Assembly (NCBI RefSeq): GCF_003149145.1
Contig: NZ_QGDQ01000003.1
Coordinates: forward strand, 62,001-126,000
Reading direction: 5' to 3'
From: Quadrisphaera granulorum
Lineage (GTDB): Bacteria > Actinomycetota > Actinomycetes > Actinomycetales > Quadrisphaeraceae
DNA: 64,000 bases
The notes under the pieces were generated by a model. The model did not search any database. It saw nothing but the letters and a program-made list of their open reading frames with translations, and was not told the DNA's origin. Below are positions 1-9,592 of this stretch, piece by piece; within the stretch, counting starts at the first letter, position 1; each line of letters begins with the position of its first letter. Both the position numbers and the translations under genes were made by a program.

Positions 1-1454
1 ACGAACGCCGCCACCGGCAGCTCCGGCGCCACCGCCACGAAGTTGGCGAACGGCGTGACGTCGTAGGTGTCCAGCGCGGACACGTCGCCGACGGGCAGCA
101 CGGAGTCGTTGCGGATGCCGCCCCCGTTCTGCAGCGCCACCACCGGCGGCTCGATCCCCGCTGCCTCGGCACCGGCGCGCCCGGCCGCCAGCAGCGAGTC
201 GGCCACGAGCGAGCCCAGCCCCGTCTCCCGCGAGCGCACCGCGTCGCGCCGTCCATCCAGCGGAACCTCGCTGCGGGCCACCACCTGCGAGGCGAGTCCG
301 TCGACGTAGGCCGCCACCGGCTCCTCCACCTCGGCGACGACGTCGGGGTCGGGCGTCACCGCGTCCGGCCCGGTGGACGTCACGGGCACCGGACGGCTGG
401 CGACGTCGTCGACGGCCACGAGCCTGCCTTCGGCGTCGAAGTCGACCACGAGCTGACCGACGTAGCGGTACAGCCCGCTCGTGGTGACCACGGGCACCCG
501 GGCGCCGTCGGCGGCCCCCACCACCGTCGGGTACGCCAGCGGCGCGCCCGCGGCGTCGGTGCTCACCTCGTCGCCGGGCAGCAGCGCGTCGCCCGGGGAC
601 GCCATGACTTCCCCGCCACCGGCGGACACGACGACGTCGACCCCGCGCAGCTGCGGCACGAGCGCGACCTCGTTGTCGACGTCCTGCAGGTGCGAGACGA
701 GCACGATCTTGGTCACGCCGTCCGCCTCGAGCGCGGCGGCCTGGGCGTTGGCGATGTCGGCGAGATCCGGGTCGACGCGGACCTCACCGAGGCTCGTGAG
801 CTCGGGCAGCTCCGGCGTCGTGAGGCCGATGACGCCGAACCGCTCCCCCGCGGACTCGACGACGGTGGACGCGACGACGGTGCCGTCATCCGCCTCGGCC
901 TGCAGGCGGGGCTCGCCGGACAGGTCGAGGTTGGCGGCCACGAAGGGGGTCTCGTCACTGACGGCGTCGAGGTAGTCGGCGAGGAAGTCGGGCGTGAGGT
1001 CGAAGTCGTGGTTGCCGATGGCGCTGGCGTCGAAGCCCGCGGCGTCGAACGCGAGCGCGTCGTACAGCTCGCCGGTGCCGTCCAGGCGGCTCGCGTCGAG
1101 CTGGGGCCCGGGCAGGAAGAGGTCTCCGCCGGCGAGGGTGAGCACGGGGCCCCGGGCCTCCGCTGCGGCCCGCTGGCGCTCGACCAGGGAGACGAAGCGG
1201 GCGGCACCCGCCTGCTCCGCGCCGGACTCGTCGGTCTCGGGCAGGAGCGCGGACTCGAGGTCGTTGGCGTGCAGCAGGGTCAGCCGCACCCCGCCCTCGG
1301 CGGGGACGGGCGCCGGCTGCTGGGGCGCCACGGGGACGACGGGGACGACGGGTGCTGCAGTGTCAGCGGCCCAGGCTGCGCCTGCGGACCCGAGCACGAG
1401 GGCTGTGGCGGCGAGGGCGGCGGAGGCCGAGGAAGCGCGTCGCGAAGCGGTCAC
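1..1454 (-). CDS. Secreted 5'-nucleotidase / UshA-type metallophosphatase (C-terminus outside window)
   Basis: Enzymes of this family hydrolyse nucleotides and related phosphoesters outside the cytoplasm to recover phosphate and nucleosides. The chosen GTG start gives a Sec-like signal (MTASRRAS, hydrophobic stretch, AAWA cleavage site near residue 29). The metallophosphatase domain follows: HANDLE at about 62-67, GGD near 110 and GNHDFD at 147-152. The C-terminal nucleotide-binding domain shows the diagnostic QNGGGIRND near residue 440. The frame is open to the window edge, so at least 484 residues are present and the end is missing. The first metal motif reads D-x-E where UshA has D-x-H. 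A TATCGT box lies 7 bases before the start. The substrate cannot be fixed from sequence. Confidence 0.9.
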   Translation of the reverse strand, partial: MTASRRASSASAALAATALVLGSAGAAWAADTAAPVVPVVPVAPQQPAPVPAEGGVRLTLLHANDLESALLPETDESGAEQAGAARFVSLVERQRAAAEARGPVLTLAGGDLFLPGPQLDASRLDGTGELYDALAFDAAGFDASAIGNHDFDLTPDFLADYLDAVSDETPFVAANLDLSGEPRLQAEADDGTVVASTVVESAGERFGVIGLTTPELPELTSLGEVRVDPDLADIANAQAAALEADGVTKIVLVSHLQDVDNEVALVPQLRGVDVVVSAGGGEVMASPGDALLPGDEVSTDAAGAPLAYPTVVGAADGARVPVVTTSGLYRYVGQLVVDFDAEGRLVAVDDVASRPVPVTSTGPDAVTPDPDVVAEVEEPVAAYVDGLASQVVARSEVPLDGRRDAVRSRETGLGSLVADSLLAAGRAGAEAAGIEPPVVALQNGGGIRNDSVLPVGDVSALDTYDVTPFANFVAVAPELPVAAF

Positions 1455-1461
1455 AAACCGG

Positions 1462-1467
1462 ACGATA
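1462..1467 (-). promoter_or_regulatory. Candidate -10 box (TATCGT) of a leaderless transcript
   Basis: TATCGT on the minus strand ends 7 bases before the GTG of the nucleotidase gene, and there is no Shine-Dalgarno sequence. The same arrangement recurs at several other genes here. No -35 is evident. Confidence 0.4.
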
Positions 1468-1546
1468 CGGACATTCCCTGCGGAACGGGAAGCCGAGACC
1501 TTGACGGTTGATGACGCTTCCTTGACCATCCGTCGACACGACCACA

Positions 1547-1606
1547 GGGTGGCCGACTGCCCATGATCACGGTCGACAAGCCGTGATCATGGGCAGTCGG
1601 CCACCC
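1547..1606. terminator. 26-bp perfect inverted repeat, likely terminator
   Basis: Two perfectly complementary 26-base arms (1547-1572 and 1581-1606) flank an 8-base loop. The hairpin lies just past the stop of the glycerophosphodiesterase gene, so it probably terminates that transcript. There is no T-run, as is usual in high-GC actinobacteria. The arms contain CCATGATCACGG, a core shared with the hairpin at 10978-11032. Confidence 0.75.
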
Positions 1607-1615
1607 CCGCGGCGA

Positions 1616-2683
1616 TCAGCTGGCGACGGGCTGCCCCGCCGGCGCGCCGGAGGCACTACCGCCGCGGCGGGCACCCGGCACAGCCTTGCCCGTCGCCCAC
1701 AGGCGACGCGCCTCGAAGGCGGTGTCGGGGTGGTCGGTGAAGATGCCGTCCACCCCCGCGTCGAGGAACGCCAGGTGCTCCACGAGGGCGCGCCCGGGCG
1801 CAGCGTCGGACATGCCCACCCGCAGCGACGGCGGCAGGAAGGAGTTCTCGTTGCGCAGCGTCCACACGTGCACCTCCAGGCCCGCGCGGTGCGCGTCGGC
1901 CACGAGGGGGGTCGCCGGGCCGAGGGTCCCGTCGGCGGCCACCGGCAGCACCATCTCCTTGCTGGGCGCCAGCACCTGGGCGTAGGTGGAGACCTCGCGC
2001 AGGCCCCACGGGGTGCACGCGGCACGGCCGGCGTCGTTGTCCTCGACCAGCTGCACCAGCGGCACGGTGAGGCCCTCGGCCCGCAGCCGGCGCAGGAACC
2101 CGGCCTCGAAGCACTGCAGGGCCACCGGCGCGTCGGGGGTGTCCAGACCGAGGCCGCGCAACTCGGCGATGACCATCGCCGCGATGTCGAAGCCGTCGGC
2201 GGCGTAGCGGGAGGGGTCCTTGACCTCCGCGGTGACCACGATCCGGCGGCCCAGCTCGGCCCGTAGCTGCGCGGCGAGCTCGAGCAGCTCGACGAAGGTC
2301 GGCACCTCGTAGAGGCCGTCGTAGACGGTGGTCGTGGGCCGCAGGTGCGGGCGCGGCTCCACGGCGCGCAGCGAGCGCAGCTCGGCGTAGGTGAGGTCCT
2401 CGGTGAACCAGCCGGTCACCTCCCTGCCCTCGACCACGCGCGTGCAGCGACGCGTTGCGAACTCCGGTCGGGTGGCGACGTCGGTCGAGTGCGTCACCTC
2501 GCTCTCGTGGCGCAGCACGAGCACGCCGTCGCGCGTGGGCACGAGGTCGGGCTCGATGCGGTCCGCGCCGAGGCGCGCCGCCAGCTCATAGGACGCCAGG
2601 GTGTTCTCGGGCCGGTACCCGCTGGCGCCGCGGTGTCCGATGACGGACGGGACCACGCCGACGAGCGGTGACGCGCTGCTCAC
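1616..2683 (-). CDS. Glycerophosphodiester phosphodiesterase
   Basis: This family cleaves glycerophosphodiesters from phospholipid head groups into glycerol-3-phosphate and an alcohol. The 355-residue TIM-barrel protein opens with HRGASGYRPENT (residues 17-28) and continues with EPDLVPTRDG and LVLRHE, the metal and catalytic motifs of the GDPD family; the final strand motif GIFTDHPD lies near the C-terminus. The GTG at 2683 was chosen because GGAGAG lies 9 bases upstream and the catalytic His then sits where the family has it. No signal peptide is seen, so it is probably cytoplasmic. Its product would feed the glycerol-3-phosphate genes at 11-18 kb. It is divergent from the Nudix gene. Confidence 0.92.
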   Translation of the reverse strand: MSSASPLVGVVPSVIGHRGASGYRPENTLASYELAARLGADRIEPDLVPTRDGVLVLRHESEVTHSTDVATRPEFATRRCTRVVEGREVTGWFTEDLTYAELRSLRAVEPRPHLRPTTTVYDGLYEVPTFVELLELAAQLRAELGRRIVVTAEVKDPSRYAADGFDIAAMVIAELRGLGLDTPDAPVALQCFEAGFLRRLRAEGLTVPLVQLVEDNDAGRAACTPWGLREVSTYAQVLAPSKEMVLPVAADGTLGPATPLVADAHRAGLEVHVWTLRNENSFLPPSLRVGMSDAAPGRALVEHLAFLDAGVDGIFTDHPDTAFEARRLWATGKAVPGARRGGSASGAPAGQPVAS

Positions 2684-2846
2684 GAAGACCCACTCTCCTC
2701 CCCGGACGTGGATGCCCGCGGGACAACTGATGAACAGGAGGTGCAGATGTGACGAATCCGTCTCCGCCATCGGACATCGGGCCGCCCGGCACGAGCCGCA
2801 GGTGCCCTGAGTCACCCGCTGCGCGGGCAGCGCCACCCACCAGGCC

Positions 2847-2852
2847 TAGGCT
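2847..2852 (+). promoter_or_regulatory. Candidate -10 box (TAGGCT) before the Nudix gene
   Basis: TAGGCT stands 6 bases before the ATG at 2859 with no ribosome-binding site between, the leaderless pattern repeated across the window. No -35 match is seen. Confidence 0.4.
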
Positions 2853-2858
2853 CCGGGG

Positions 2859-3416
2859 ATGGACGACGGGAGGCACGCGCAGGGTCCACTGGCCATGCTG
2901 CTCGCGCGCGTGCCTCCGGAGCTGCGCGGTCGCGCGCACACGGCGCTCCTGCGCGCCTTCCGCGTCACCCCCGCGCCCATGCGCCGCGCTCTCGTGCGCG
3001 CCGGCACCCCGAGCTTCACCGTGGGGGCGGTCTGCGCCGTCGAGCACGAGGGGTCCGTGCTGTTCCTGCGCCAACCCCACCGCGGAGGCTGGTCGCTGCC
3101 GGGTGGCCTGCTCGACCGTGGCGAGGCGCCCGCGCCGGGCGTGGAGCGGGAGGTCCGCGAAGAGACCGGTCTGCGCGTCAGCGTCGGCGCTCCCGTGACG
3201 GCCCTCGTGGAGCCACGGGTGCGCCGGGTCGACATCGTCTACCGCGTGGTGGTCGCTCAGCGCCCCGAGGTGGTGCCGGGTGGTGAGGCCCGCGACTTCG
3301 CGTGGCTCACCCCCGAAGAGGCCGGTCACGACGCCGACTCCGCCACGCGATCCATCCTGGCAGGGCTCACCGCGGCACTGGCCGACGGGGCCCGCGACGG
3401 ACGGCTCCTTCCCTGA
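2859..3416 (+). CDS. Nudix hydrolase
   Basis: Nudix enzymes hydrolyse nucleoside diphosphates linked to another moiety and often clean up oxidised or excess nucleotides. The 185-residue protein carries a complete Nudix box at residues 83-105 (G-x5-E-x7-REVREETGL), with the catalytic REVREE helix intact. The 50 residues before the domain are basic and have no obvious role. It is the first gene of a + strand run: the nucleotidyltransferase-like gene overlaps its stop, then galM, then the AI-2E-type gene. The substrate cannot be predicted from the box alone. Confidence 0.9.
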   Translation: MDDGRHAQGPLAMLLARVPPELRGRAHTALLRAFRVTPAPMRRALVRAGTPSFTVGAVCAVEHEGSVLFLRQPHRGGWSLPGGLLDRGEAPAPGVEREVREETGLRVSVGAPVTALVEPRVRRVDIVYRVVVAQRPEVVPGGEARDFAWLTPEEAGHDADSATRSILAGLTAALADGARDGRLLP

Positions 3417-4414
3417 GCCCTGGTCCGCCGCTCGCGGGGGTCGTGCTCGCGGCCGGGGCGGGCAGTCGGCTGCGTCCCCTCACCGACCAGCTGCCCAAGG
3501 CGCTCGTGCCGGTGGGTGGTGTGCCGCTGCTCGACGGCGCCCTGGCCCGCGTCGCTGCGGCACTCGGTGCTGCTCGCCCCACGCCACACCGGGTGGCGGT
3601 CAACGCGCACGCCCTGGCCGAGCAGATCGCCGACGCCGTGACGGGCCGGGCCCATGTCAGCCGCGAAGACCTCCTCCCGCAGCAGCAGGAGGAGGACGAC
3701 GACGACGACGGACGCTCGCGCCCAGCAAAAGCTGCGCCTCCGGCGCTGCGCTCCCCAGTAGCGCCTCCGGCGCTCGGGACGGCTGGGGCGCTCGGCGCGC
3801 TGCGCGACTGGCTCGCAGGGCGCTCGGTGGTGGTGACCAACGCCGACGTGTGGATGCCCGAGGGGCCCGCGCAGCTCAGCGAGCTGGTGCGCGGCTGGGA
3901 CGGCCGGCGGTGCCGCCTCCTGTGCGAGCCCGCAGCGGCCGGCGCCCGCGCAGACTTCCGCACCGCTGACGGCACGGGCGTGCGCTACCTCGGCTCCTGC
4001 GTGCTCCCGGCACACCTGGTGGCGAGGCTGCAGCCGACGCCGTCCGGCCTGTACGAGGTGCTCTGGCGCGACCTCGCCCAGCGGGACGGCGACGACAACG
4101 GCGATGACCAGGGCGGTGACGAGGGCCTCGACCTGGCCGTCGTCGCGCCCGGCGGCGCCGTCGACTGCGGCACCCCGGCGGACTACCTGCGGGCCAACCT
4201 CCTGGCCACCGGCGGTGCCAGCGCGATCAGCCCGGGGGCGGTGGTGCGCGGCACGGTGGAGCGGTGCGTCGTGTGGCCGGGGGCGGTCGTGGAGGCCGGA
4301 GAGCACCTCGTGGAGGTCGTCCGCGCGGGGACGGCGGAGCGGCCGCTCACGGTGGACGCTGCGGAACCCGTCACCCGACCGGTCACCGAGCCGCCGCGAG
4401 ACAGCAGCACCTAA
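3413..4414 (+). CDS. Nucleotidyltransferase-like protein (GlmU/RmlA fold)
   Basis: The protein begins with LAAGAGSRLRPLTDQLPKAL, the signature loop and pyrophosphorylase motif of NTP transferases that activate sugar phosphates. NADVWMPEG fits the metal-binding Asp, and GGAVDCGTPADYLRAN resembles the end of the catalytic domain. Residues near 80-115 form an unusual acidic and Pro/Ala-rich insertion (Q-rich, then five Asp). The start is uncertain. A CTG at 3413 overlaps the Nudix stop as CTGA and retains the first beta strand; the in-frame GTG at 3443 would cut that strand, and the GTG at 3302 would add an Arg-rich stretch that looks like shadow translation. The sugar is unknown. Confidence 0.7.
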   Translation: MSPGPPLAGVVLAAGAGSRLRPLTDQLPKALVPVGGVPLLDGALARVAAALGAARPTPHRVAVNAHALAEQIADAVTGRAHVSREDLLPQQQEEDDDDDGRSRPAKAAPPALRSPVAPPALGTAGALGALRDWLAGRSVVVTNADVWMPEGPAQLSELVRGWDGRRCRLLCEPAAAGARADFRTADGTGVRYLGSCVLPAHLVARLQPTPSGLYEVLWRDLAQRDGDDNGDDQGGDEGLDLAVVAPGGAVDCGTPADYLRANLLATGGASAISPGAVVRGTVERCVVWPGAVVEAGEHLVEVVRAGTAERPLTVDAAEPVTRPVTEPPRDSST

Positions 4415-4417
4415 CCT
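4412..4417 (+). promoter_or_regulatory. Candidate -10 box (TAACCT) before galM
   Basis: TAACCT lies 6 bases before the ATG at 4424 and overlaps the preceding stop codon. The six bases between are all C, so no ribosome-binding site is present, which fits a leaderless start. Confidence 0.4.
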
Positions 4418-4423
4418 CCCCCC

Positions 4424-5431
4424 ATGGCAGTACCCGCCTCCGGTGAGCAGCACGAGATCAGCGCCGGTGCGCTGCGGGCGGTGGTCACCGAGGTCGGCGG
4501 CGCGCTGCGCTCCTTCACCGACGACGGGCGCGACCTCGTCGTCCCGTTCGACCTGGCCTCGCCCCGCAGGCACTACCGCGGCTCCGTGCTCGCGCCGTGG
4601 CCCAACCGCACCGGCGACGGGCGCTGGGCCTGGCAGGGCACCGAGCAGCAGCTGGCGCTCACGGAGCCGGACCGCTCCTGCGCCCTCCACGGCCTGGTGT
4701 GCTGGCAACCCTGGGACCTGGTGGAACGGTCCATCGACTCCGTCGTCCTGACCACCACGGTCTGGCCGCAGACCGGTTACCCGGGCCACCTGGAGCTACG
4801 CGTCAGCTACCGCCTCGTCGAGGAGGGGCCCGATGCGGGCCTGACATGGGAGCTGGAGGCGACGGGCATCGGCGAGGTCCCCGCGCCCTACGGCTCCTCG
4901 ATCCACCCGTACGTCGTCGCCGGGCCAGGCCGCGTGGACGACTGGACCTTCGAGCTGTCCGCCGATGCCGCCCTCGCGGTCGACCCCGAGCGCCTGCTGC
5001 CGGTCCTCGACGACGACGGCCGCGAGCAGCTGCGCCCTGTCGACAGCACCGACCTCGACTTCCGCGGTGGCGCGCCACTGCGCGGGCGTTCCATCGACGA
5101 CGCGTACGCGCAGCTGTCCGGCCCGAGCGCCGGCACCGCCCGGGTGCTCACCGCCGACGGCACCGGCGTCGCCATCCACTGGGACCCGCAGGACTGCCCC
5201 TGGGTGCAGGTGCACACCGCCGACCGACCCGAGCCCGAGGACGACAGGGTGGGGCTGGCCGTGGAGCCCATGACCTGCCCGCCGGACGCCCTGCGGACGG
5301 GCACGGACCTGCGCGTGCTGGAGCGCGGCCAGAGCACCCGCTCGTGGTGGCGCATCGAACCGCTGCGCGGGACGGGCGCCGGCACCAGAGGCGGCGCCGG
5401 CAGCGAGACGCTGGGGCTGACCGGGCCGTGA
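4424..5431 (+). CDS. galM: Aldose 1-epimerase family protein
   Basis: The galactose mutarotase fold interconverts alpha and beta anomers of aldoses. The 335-residue protein has the expected signatures: APWPNR near residue 62, LHGLV near 88 with the catalytic-type His, SSIHPYVV near 148, and LAVEPMTCPPDAL near 282 with the Glu that serves as base in this family. Its length fits the family. It follows the nucleotidyltransferase-like gene by 9 bases, and its stop overlaps the next start (GTGA). Membership is clear, but the natural sugar is not, and some relatives act on hexose-6-phosphates. Confidence 0.88.
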   Translation: MAVPASGEQHEISAGALRAVVTEVGGALRSFTDDGRDLVVPFDLASPRRHYRGSVLAPWPNRTGDGRWAWQGTEQQLALTEPDRSCALHGLVCWQPWDLVERSIDSVVLTTTVWPQTGYPGHLELRVSYRLVEEGPDAGLTWELEATGIGEVPAPYGSSIHPYVVAGPGRVDDWTFELSADAALAVDPERLLPVLDDDGREQLRPVDSTDLDFRGGAPLRGRSIDDAYAQLSGPSAGTARVLTADGTGVAIHWDPQDCPWVQVHTADRPEPEDDRVGLAVEPMTCPPDALRTGTDLRVLERGQSTRSWWRIEPLRGTGAGTRGGAGSETLGLTGP

Positions 5432-6891
5432 GCGCATCGGTCCCGGACGTCCCCGCCGCACCCCCACCCCACCCTGCGGTGGGCTCGCGCAGCCTGCGGC
5501 TGCTCGTGGCGGCTGCGGCCGTCGTCGTCGTCATCGCCGGTCTGAGGGCCTTCTCCGGCAGCATCGGGCCGGCGTTCCTGGCGCTCGTCCTCGTGATCGT
5601 GGTGCACCCGCTGGGCGCGAGGATCCAGCGGCTCGGCGCCTCGCCGTGGGTGCCGCAATGGGTGGCGACGTGGACCGGGGTCGCGGCGAACCTCGTGGTG
5701 GTCTACCTCATCGTCGCGGCGCTGGCGGCGTCGCTGGCGTGGGCGGCGGTAGAGCTGGCCACCACGCTGCCGCAGTACGTAGACCAGCTCATCGAGCTGC
5801 GCGACGAGTTCCTCGCGTTCATCACCGGGCTCGGCTTCGACCAGGCCGAGCTCATCCGGATGATCAACAGCGCCAACCCGTACGACCTCCTGGGGTACGC
5901 GCAGACGCTGGTGTCGGGGCTCGCCTCGGGTCTGACCGACTTCGCGTTCGTCCTGCTGCTGCTGTTCTTCCTCGTGCTCGACGCCGCGCCCTTCCCCAAG
6001 CTCCTCGACCAGGCCTCCGAGCTGCACCGCGACGCCGTGGAGTCGATCCGGACCTTCGCCTCCGGCACGCGCCGCTACCTCGTGGTCTCCACGGTGTTCG
6101 GGGCCATCGTCGCGGTGCTCGACGTCGTGGCGCTGGTGTGGCTCGGGGTGCCGCTGGCGCTGCTGTGGGGTCTGGTCTCGTTCGTCACCAACTACGTCGC
6201 CAACATCGGCTTCCTGCTGGGCGTGGCTCCACCGGCGCTGCTGGCACTGCTGGCCAACGGCCCGGAGAACGCCCTGCTCGTGATCGTCATCTACACGGCC
6301 ATCAACGTGGTGATCCAGGGCCTCATCCAGCCGAAGATCGTCGGGAACGCCGTGGGCCTGTCGGCCACGCTGACGTTCCTGTCGGTGGTGTTCTGGGGCT
6401 TCGTGCTGGGTGGGCTCGGGGCGCTCCTCGCGGTGCCGCTGAGCCTGCTCGCCCGCGCCGTGCTCATCGACGCCGACCCGCGCGCCCGCTGGATGCTGCC
6501 GCTGGTCGCCGGGAGCACGCGCGGAGTCCCCGTGCGCAGGCCTTCGCTGCCGCACGTCCACCTGCCCCACGTCCACAGGCCGCACCTGCCGCAGCGTCAC
6601 CCCTCGCCGGCGCCCGTCCCCGTCACCACGTCGACGACGGGCACCGCAGCGTCCGCCCCAGCTGCGCCCACGCCTGTCGAGCGTGATGAGCCGGTCGAGT
6701 ATCCCGATGGGGTCGAGCTCTCCGAGCCGGGGGAGCAGCCCAGCCCGACGTGGGCCGCTGCCGAGTGGACCGGGCGTCCCGGCGAGCAGAGCTGGCCGCC
6801 GGACCAGCCTGCGGCTCCCGAGGAGCCGACGGGCCGTCGCGCAGCCCTGGCGCGGCGCCTGCGCTCGGCCGCCGGCCGCCGCCCCCGCTGA
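5428..6891 (+). CDS. AI-2E family transporter (PerM-like)
   Basis: The GTG at 5428 overlaps the galM stop by four bases. The 487-residue protein has about seven to eight hydrophobic segments in the AI-2E/PerM layout: two near the N-terminus, two around residues 90-200, and four between about 210 and 340. The last part includes the conserved FVTNYVANIGFLLG-type loop and QPKIVGNAVGLS. The last 140 residues are a cytoplasmic tail with a Pro/His repeat (LPHVHLPHVHRPHLP) and an acidic, Pro-rich end. Family members are exporters of uncertain substrate, some being cation-proton antiporters, so quorum-signal transport should not be assumed. Confidence 0.85.
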   Translation: MSASVPDVPAAPPPHPAVGSRSLRLLVAAAAVVVVIAGLRAFSGSIGPAFLALVLVIVVHPLGARIQRLGASPWVPQWVATWTGVAANLVVVYLIVAALAASLAWAAVELATTLPQYVDQLIELRDEFLAFITGLGFDQAELIRMINSANPYDLLGYAQTLVSGLASGLTDFAFVLLLLFFLVLDAAPFPKLLDQASELHRDAVESIRTFASGTRRYLVVSTVFGAIVAVLDVVALVWLGVPLALLWGLVSFVTNYVANIGFLLGVAPPALLALLANGPENALLVIVIYTAINVVIQGLIQPKIVGNAVGLSATLTFLSVVFWGFVLGGLGALLAVPLSLLARAVLIDADPRARWMLPLVAGSTRGVPVRRPSLPHVHLPHVHRPHLPQRHPSPAPVPVTTSTTGTAASAPAAPTPVERDEPVEYPDGVELSEPGEQPSPTWAAAEWTGRPGEQSWPPDQPAAPEEPTGRRAALARRLRSAAGRRPR

Positions 6892-6904
6892 TCCCCACCC
6901 ACCG

Positions 6905-6982
6905 CCGCCCCATCCGACGAGATTCCGCCCCATCCGACGAGATTCCGCCCCATCAGGCCTTCCGATGGGGCGGGATTTCGTC
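6905..6982. terminator. 20-bp direct repeat and 19-bp hairpin between convergent genes
   Basis: A 20-base unit occurs twice in tandem (6905-6924 and 6925-6944) and half of a third copy follows. The second copy plus the partial copy (6936-6954) pairs with 6964-6982 through 19 bp with two G-T wobbles and a 9-base loop. The structure sits between the AI-2E-type gene and a convergent gene ending at 7027, so it probably terminates both transcripts. Confidence 0.65.
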
Positions 6983-7026
6983 ACAAGGGGCAGGAAGCCG
7001 ATCGAAGGGGCGGAAGGCGGGGTTGA

Positions 7027-7506
7027 TCAGCGGCGTGGCTTGCCCGCAGCGAGGGCTTCAGCGGCCTGGGCGACGCGGCTGGCGCGCGTGTCGGCCTTCT
7101 TGGCCTCTTCCACCCAGCGCACCCACTCCTTGCGATGGCTGGGCGCGAGCCCCTCGAAGAAGGCGGTGGCCCCCGCGGCCGCCACGGCGGTGGCGAGGTC
7201 TTCGGGGACAGCGAGCGGCGCAGGCTCAGACGCCACCGCCAGCTCGACGTCGATCTCGTCACCCGCGGCGAGACCCGCAGCGGTGCGAAGCTCGGAGGAC
7301 AGCGGGATCATCACGGCGCCGCCCATCGAGCCCGGCGTTGTCGTCCACGTGTAGGGCAGGGTCGACCCGTCAGCCCGCGCCACGGTCACCTGGAGCAGCG
7401 GCCGCTTGCCCGCCCCGAGAGCGTCCAGGACGTCGGCCGGTACCTCGATGCCGGTGGCGTTGCCTCGCGGGTTGAGGACGGCGGCGCGGTATTTCACGCC
7501 GCGCAT
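7027..7506 (-). CDS. DUF1905/YdeI-like protein
   Basis: This 159-residue protein has an N-terminal beta-rich domain of the DUF1905 type (VLNPRGNATGIEVP, then TWTTTPGSMGGAVMIPL and AGDEIDVEL). A short C-terminal helical part follows (PSHRKEWVRWVEEAKKADTR), typical of YdeI/OmpD-associated proteins. No catalytic residues are known and the role is unknown; it is probably cytoplasmic. The ATG at 7506 has GGGGAG a few bases upstream. A hairpin separates it from the guaA operon. Confidence 0.75.
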   Translation of the reverse strand: MRGVKYRAAVLNPRGNATGIEVPADVLDALGAGKRPLLQVTVARADGSTLPYTWTTTPGSMGGAVMIPLSSELRTAAGLAAGDEIDVELAVASEPAPLAVPEDLATAVAAAGATAFFEGLAPSHRKEWVRWVEEAKKADTRASRVAQAAEALAAGKPRR

Positions 7507-7525
7507 GCTCCCCGGCTCGGCGGGC

Positions 7526-7573
7526 CGCCGTCCAGACCCAAGCCTCCCTCAAAGCCGGCAGGTCTGGACGGCG
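7526..7573. terminator. 13-bp hairpin, terminator of the guaA operon
   Basis: Arms 7526-7538 and 7561-7573 are perfectly complementary over 13 bp around a 22-base loop. The hairpin lies 24 bases beyond the stop of the last gene of the SURF1-guaA operon on the minus strand. Confidence 0.5.
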
Positions 7574-7596
7574 AGGACGCGCGGCCTGTCAGGCAG

Positions 7597-7953
7597 TCAG
7601 TCCTTCGGCAGGCCGCGGCTGCGGCCCCACGCCTCCGCGGCTTCACTGGCCACCACGACGGCGGCCGTCACGGACAGCACCGCGGGCCACGCGCCGATGC
7701 GCTTGGCCAGCGGGTGCGAACCGCCCATCGCCGCGGTGTAGATCGCTCCGAGGACTGCCGCGCCGACCGGGCCGGTGCTCTTCGTCCACTGGCGCCCGCA
7801 CCACGTGCCGGCCAGGCCGAACAGCGTGCCGCCGATCTCGCGCTTGGTGGCGCGGGCCACGGCGAAGCCGCCGATGAGGCCGGCGGCCGCCACGACGGAC
7901 GGACGCAGCAGCAGTCCGCCGCTGCTCGTCAACGGGAATGTCTTCTCGCTCAT
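7597..7953 (-). CDS. Small membrane protein of unknown function
   Basis: I do not recognise this 118-residue protein. It has Ala/Gly-rich hydrophobic stretches around residues 15-33, 60-75 and 85-102, separated by short basic loops such as RATKRE and GRQWTKS. This suggests a small inner-membrane protein with its charged tail in the cytoplasm. It starts 7 bases after the guaA stop, so it is almost certainly the last cistron of that operon. The neighbourhood says nothing firm about its role. Confidence 0.65.
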   Translation of the reverse strand: MSEKTFPLTSSGGLLLRPSVVAAAGLIGGFAVARATKREIGGTLFGLAGTWCGRQWTKSTGPVGAAVLGAIYTAAMGGSHPLAKRIGAWPAVLSVTAAVVVASEAAEAWGRSRGLPKD

Positions 7954-7958
7954 CAGAT

Positions 7959-9588
<1,630 letters not shown>

Positions 9589-9592
<4 letters not shown>

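Noticed and set aside
3302-3442. GTG at 3302 as start of the nucleotidyltransferase gene
   Set aside because: It would add about 37 Arg-rich residues that are just the Nudix gene read in another frame.
4888-6984. A 698-codon minus-strand frame under galM and the AI-2E-type gene
   Set aside because: Low-complexity His/Asp/Arg/Gln-rich translation typical of reverse complement; the forward genes have full family motifs.
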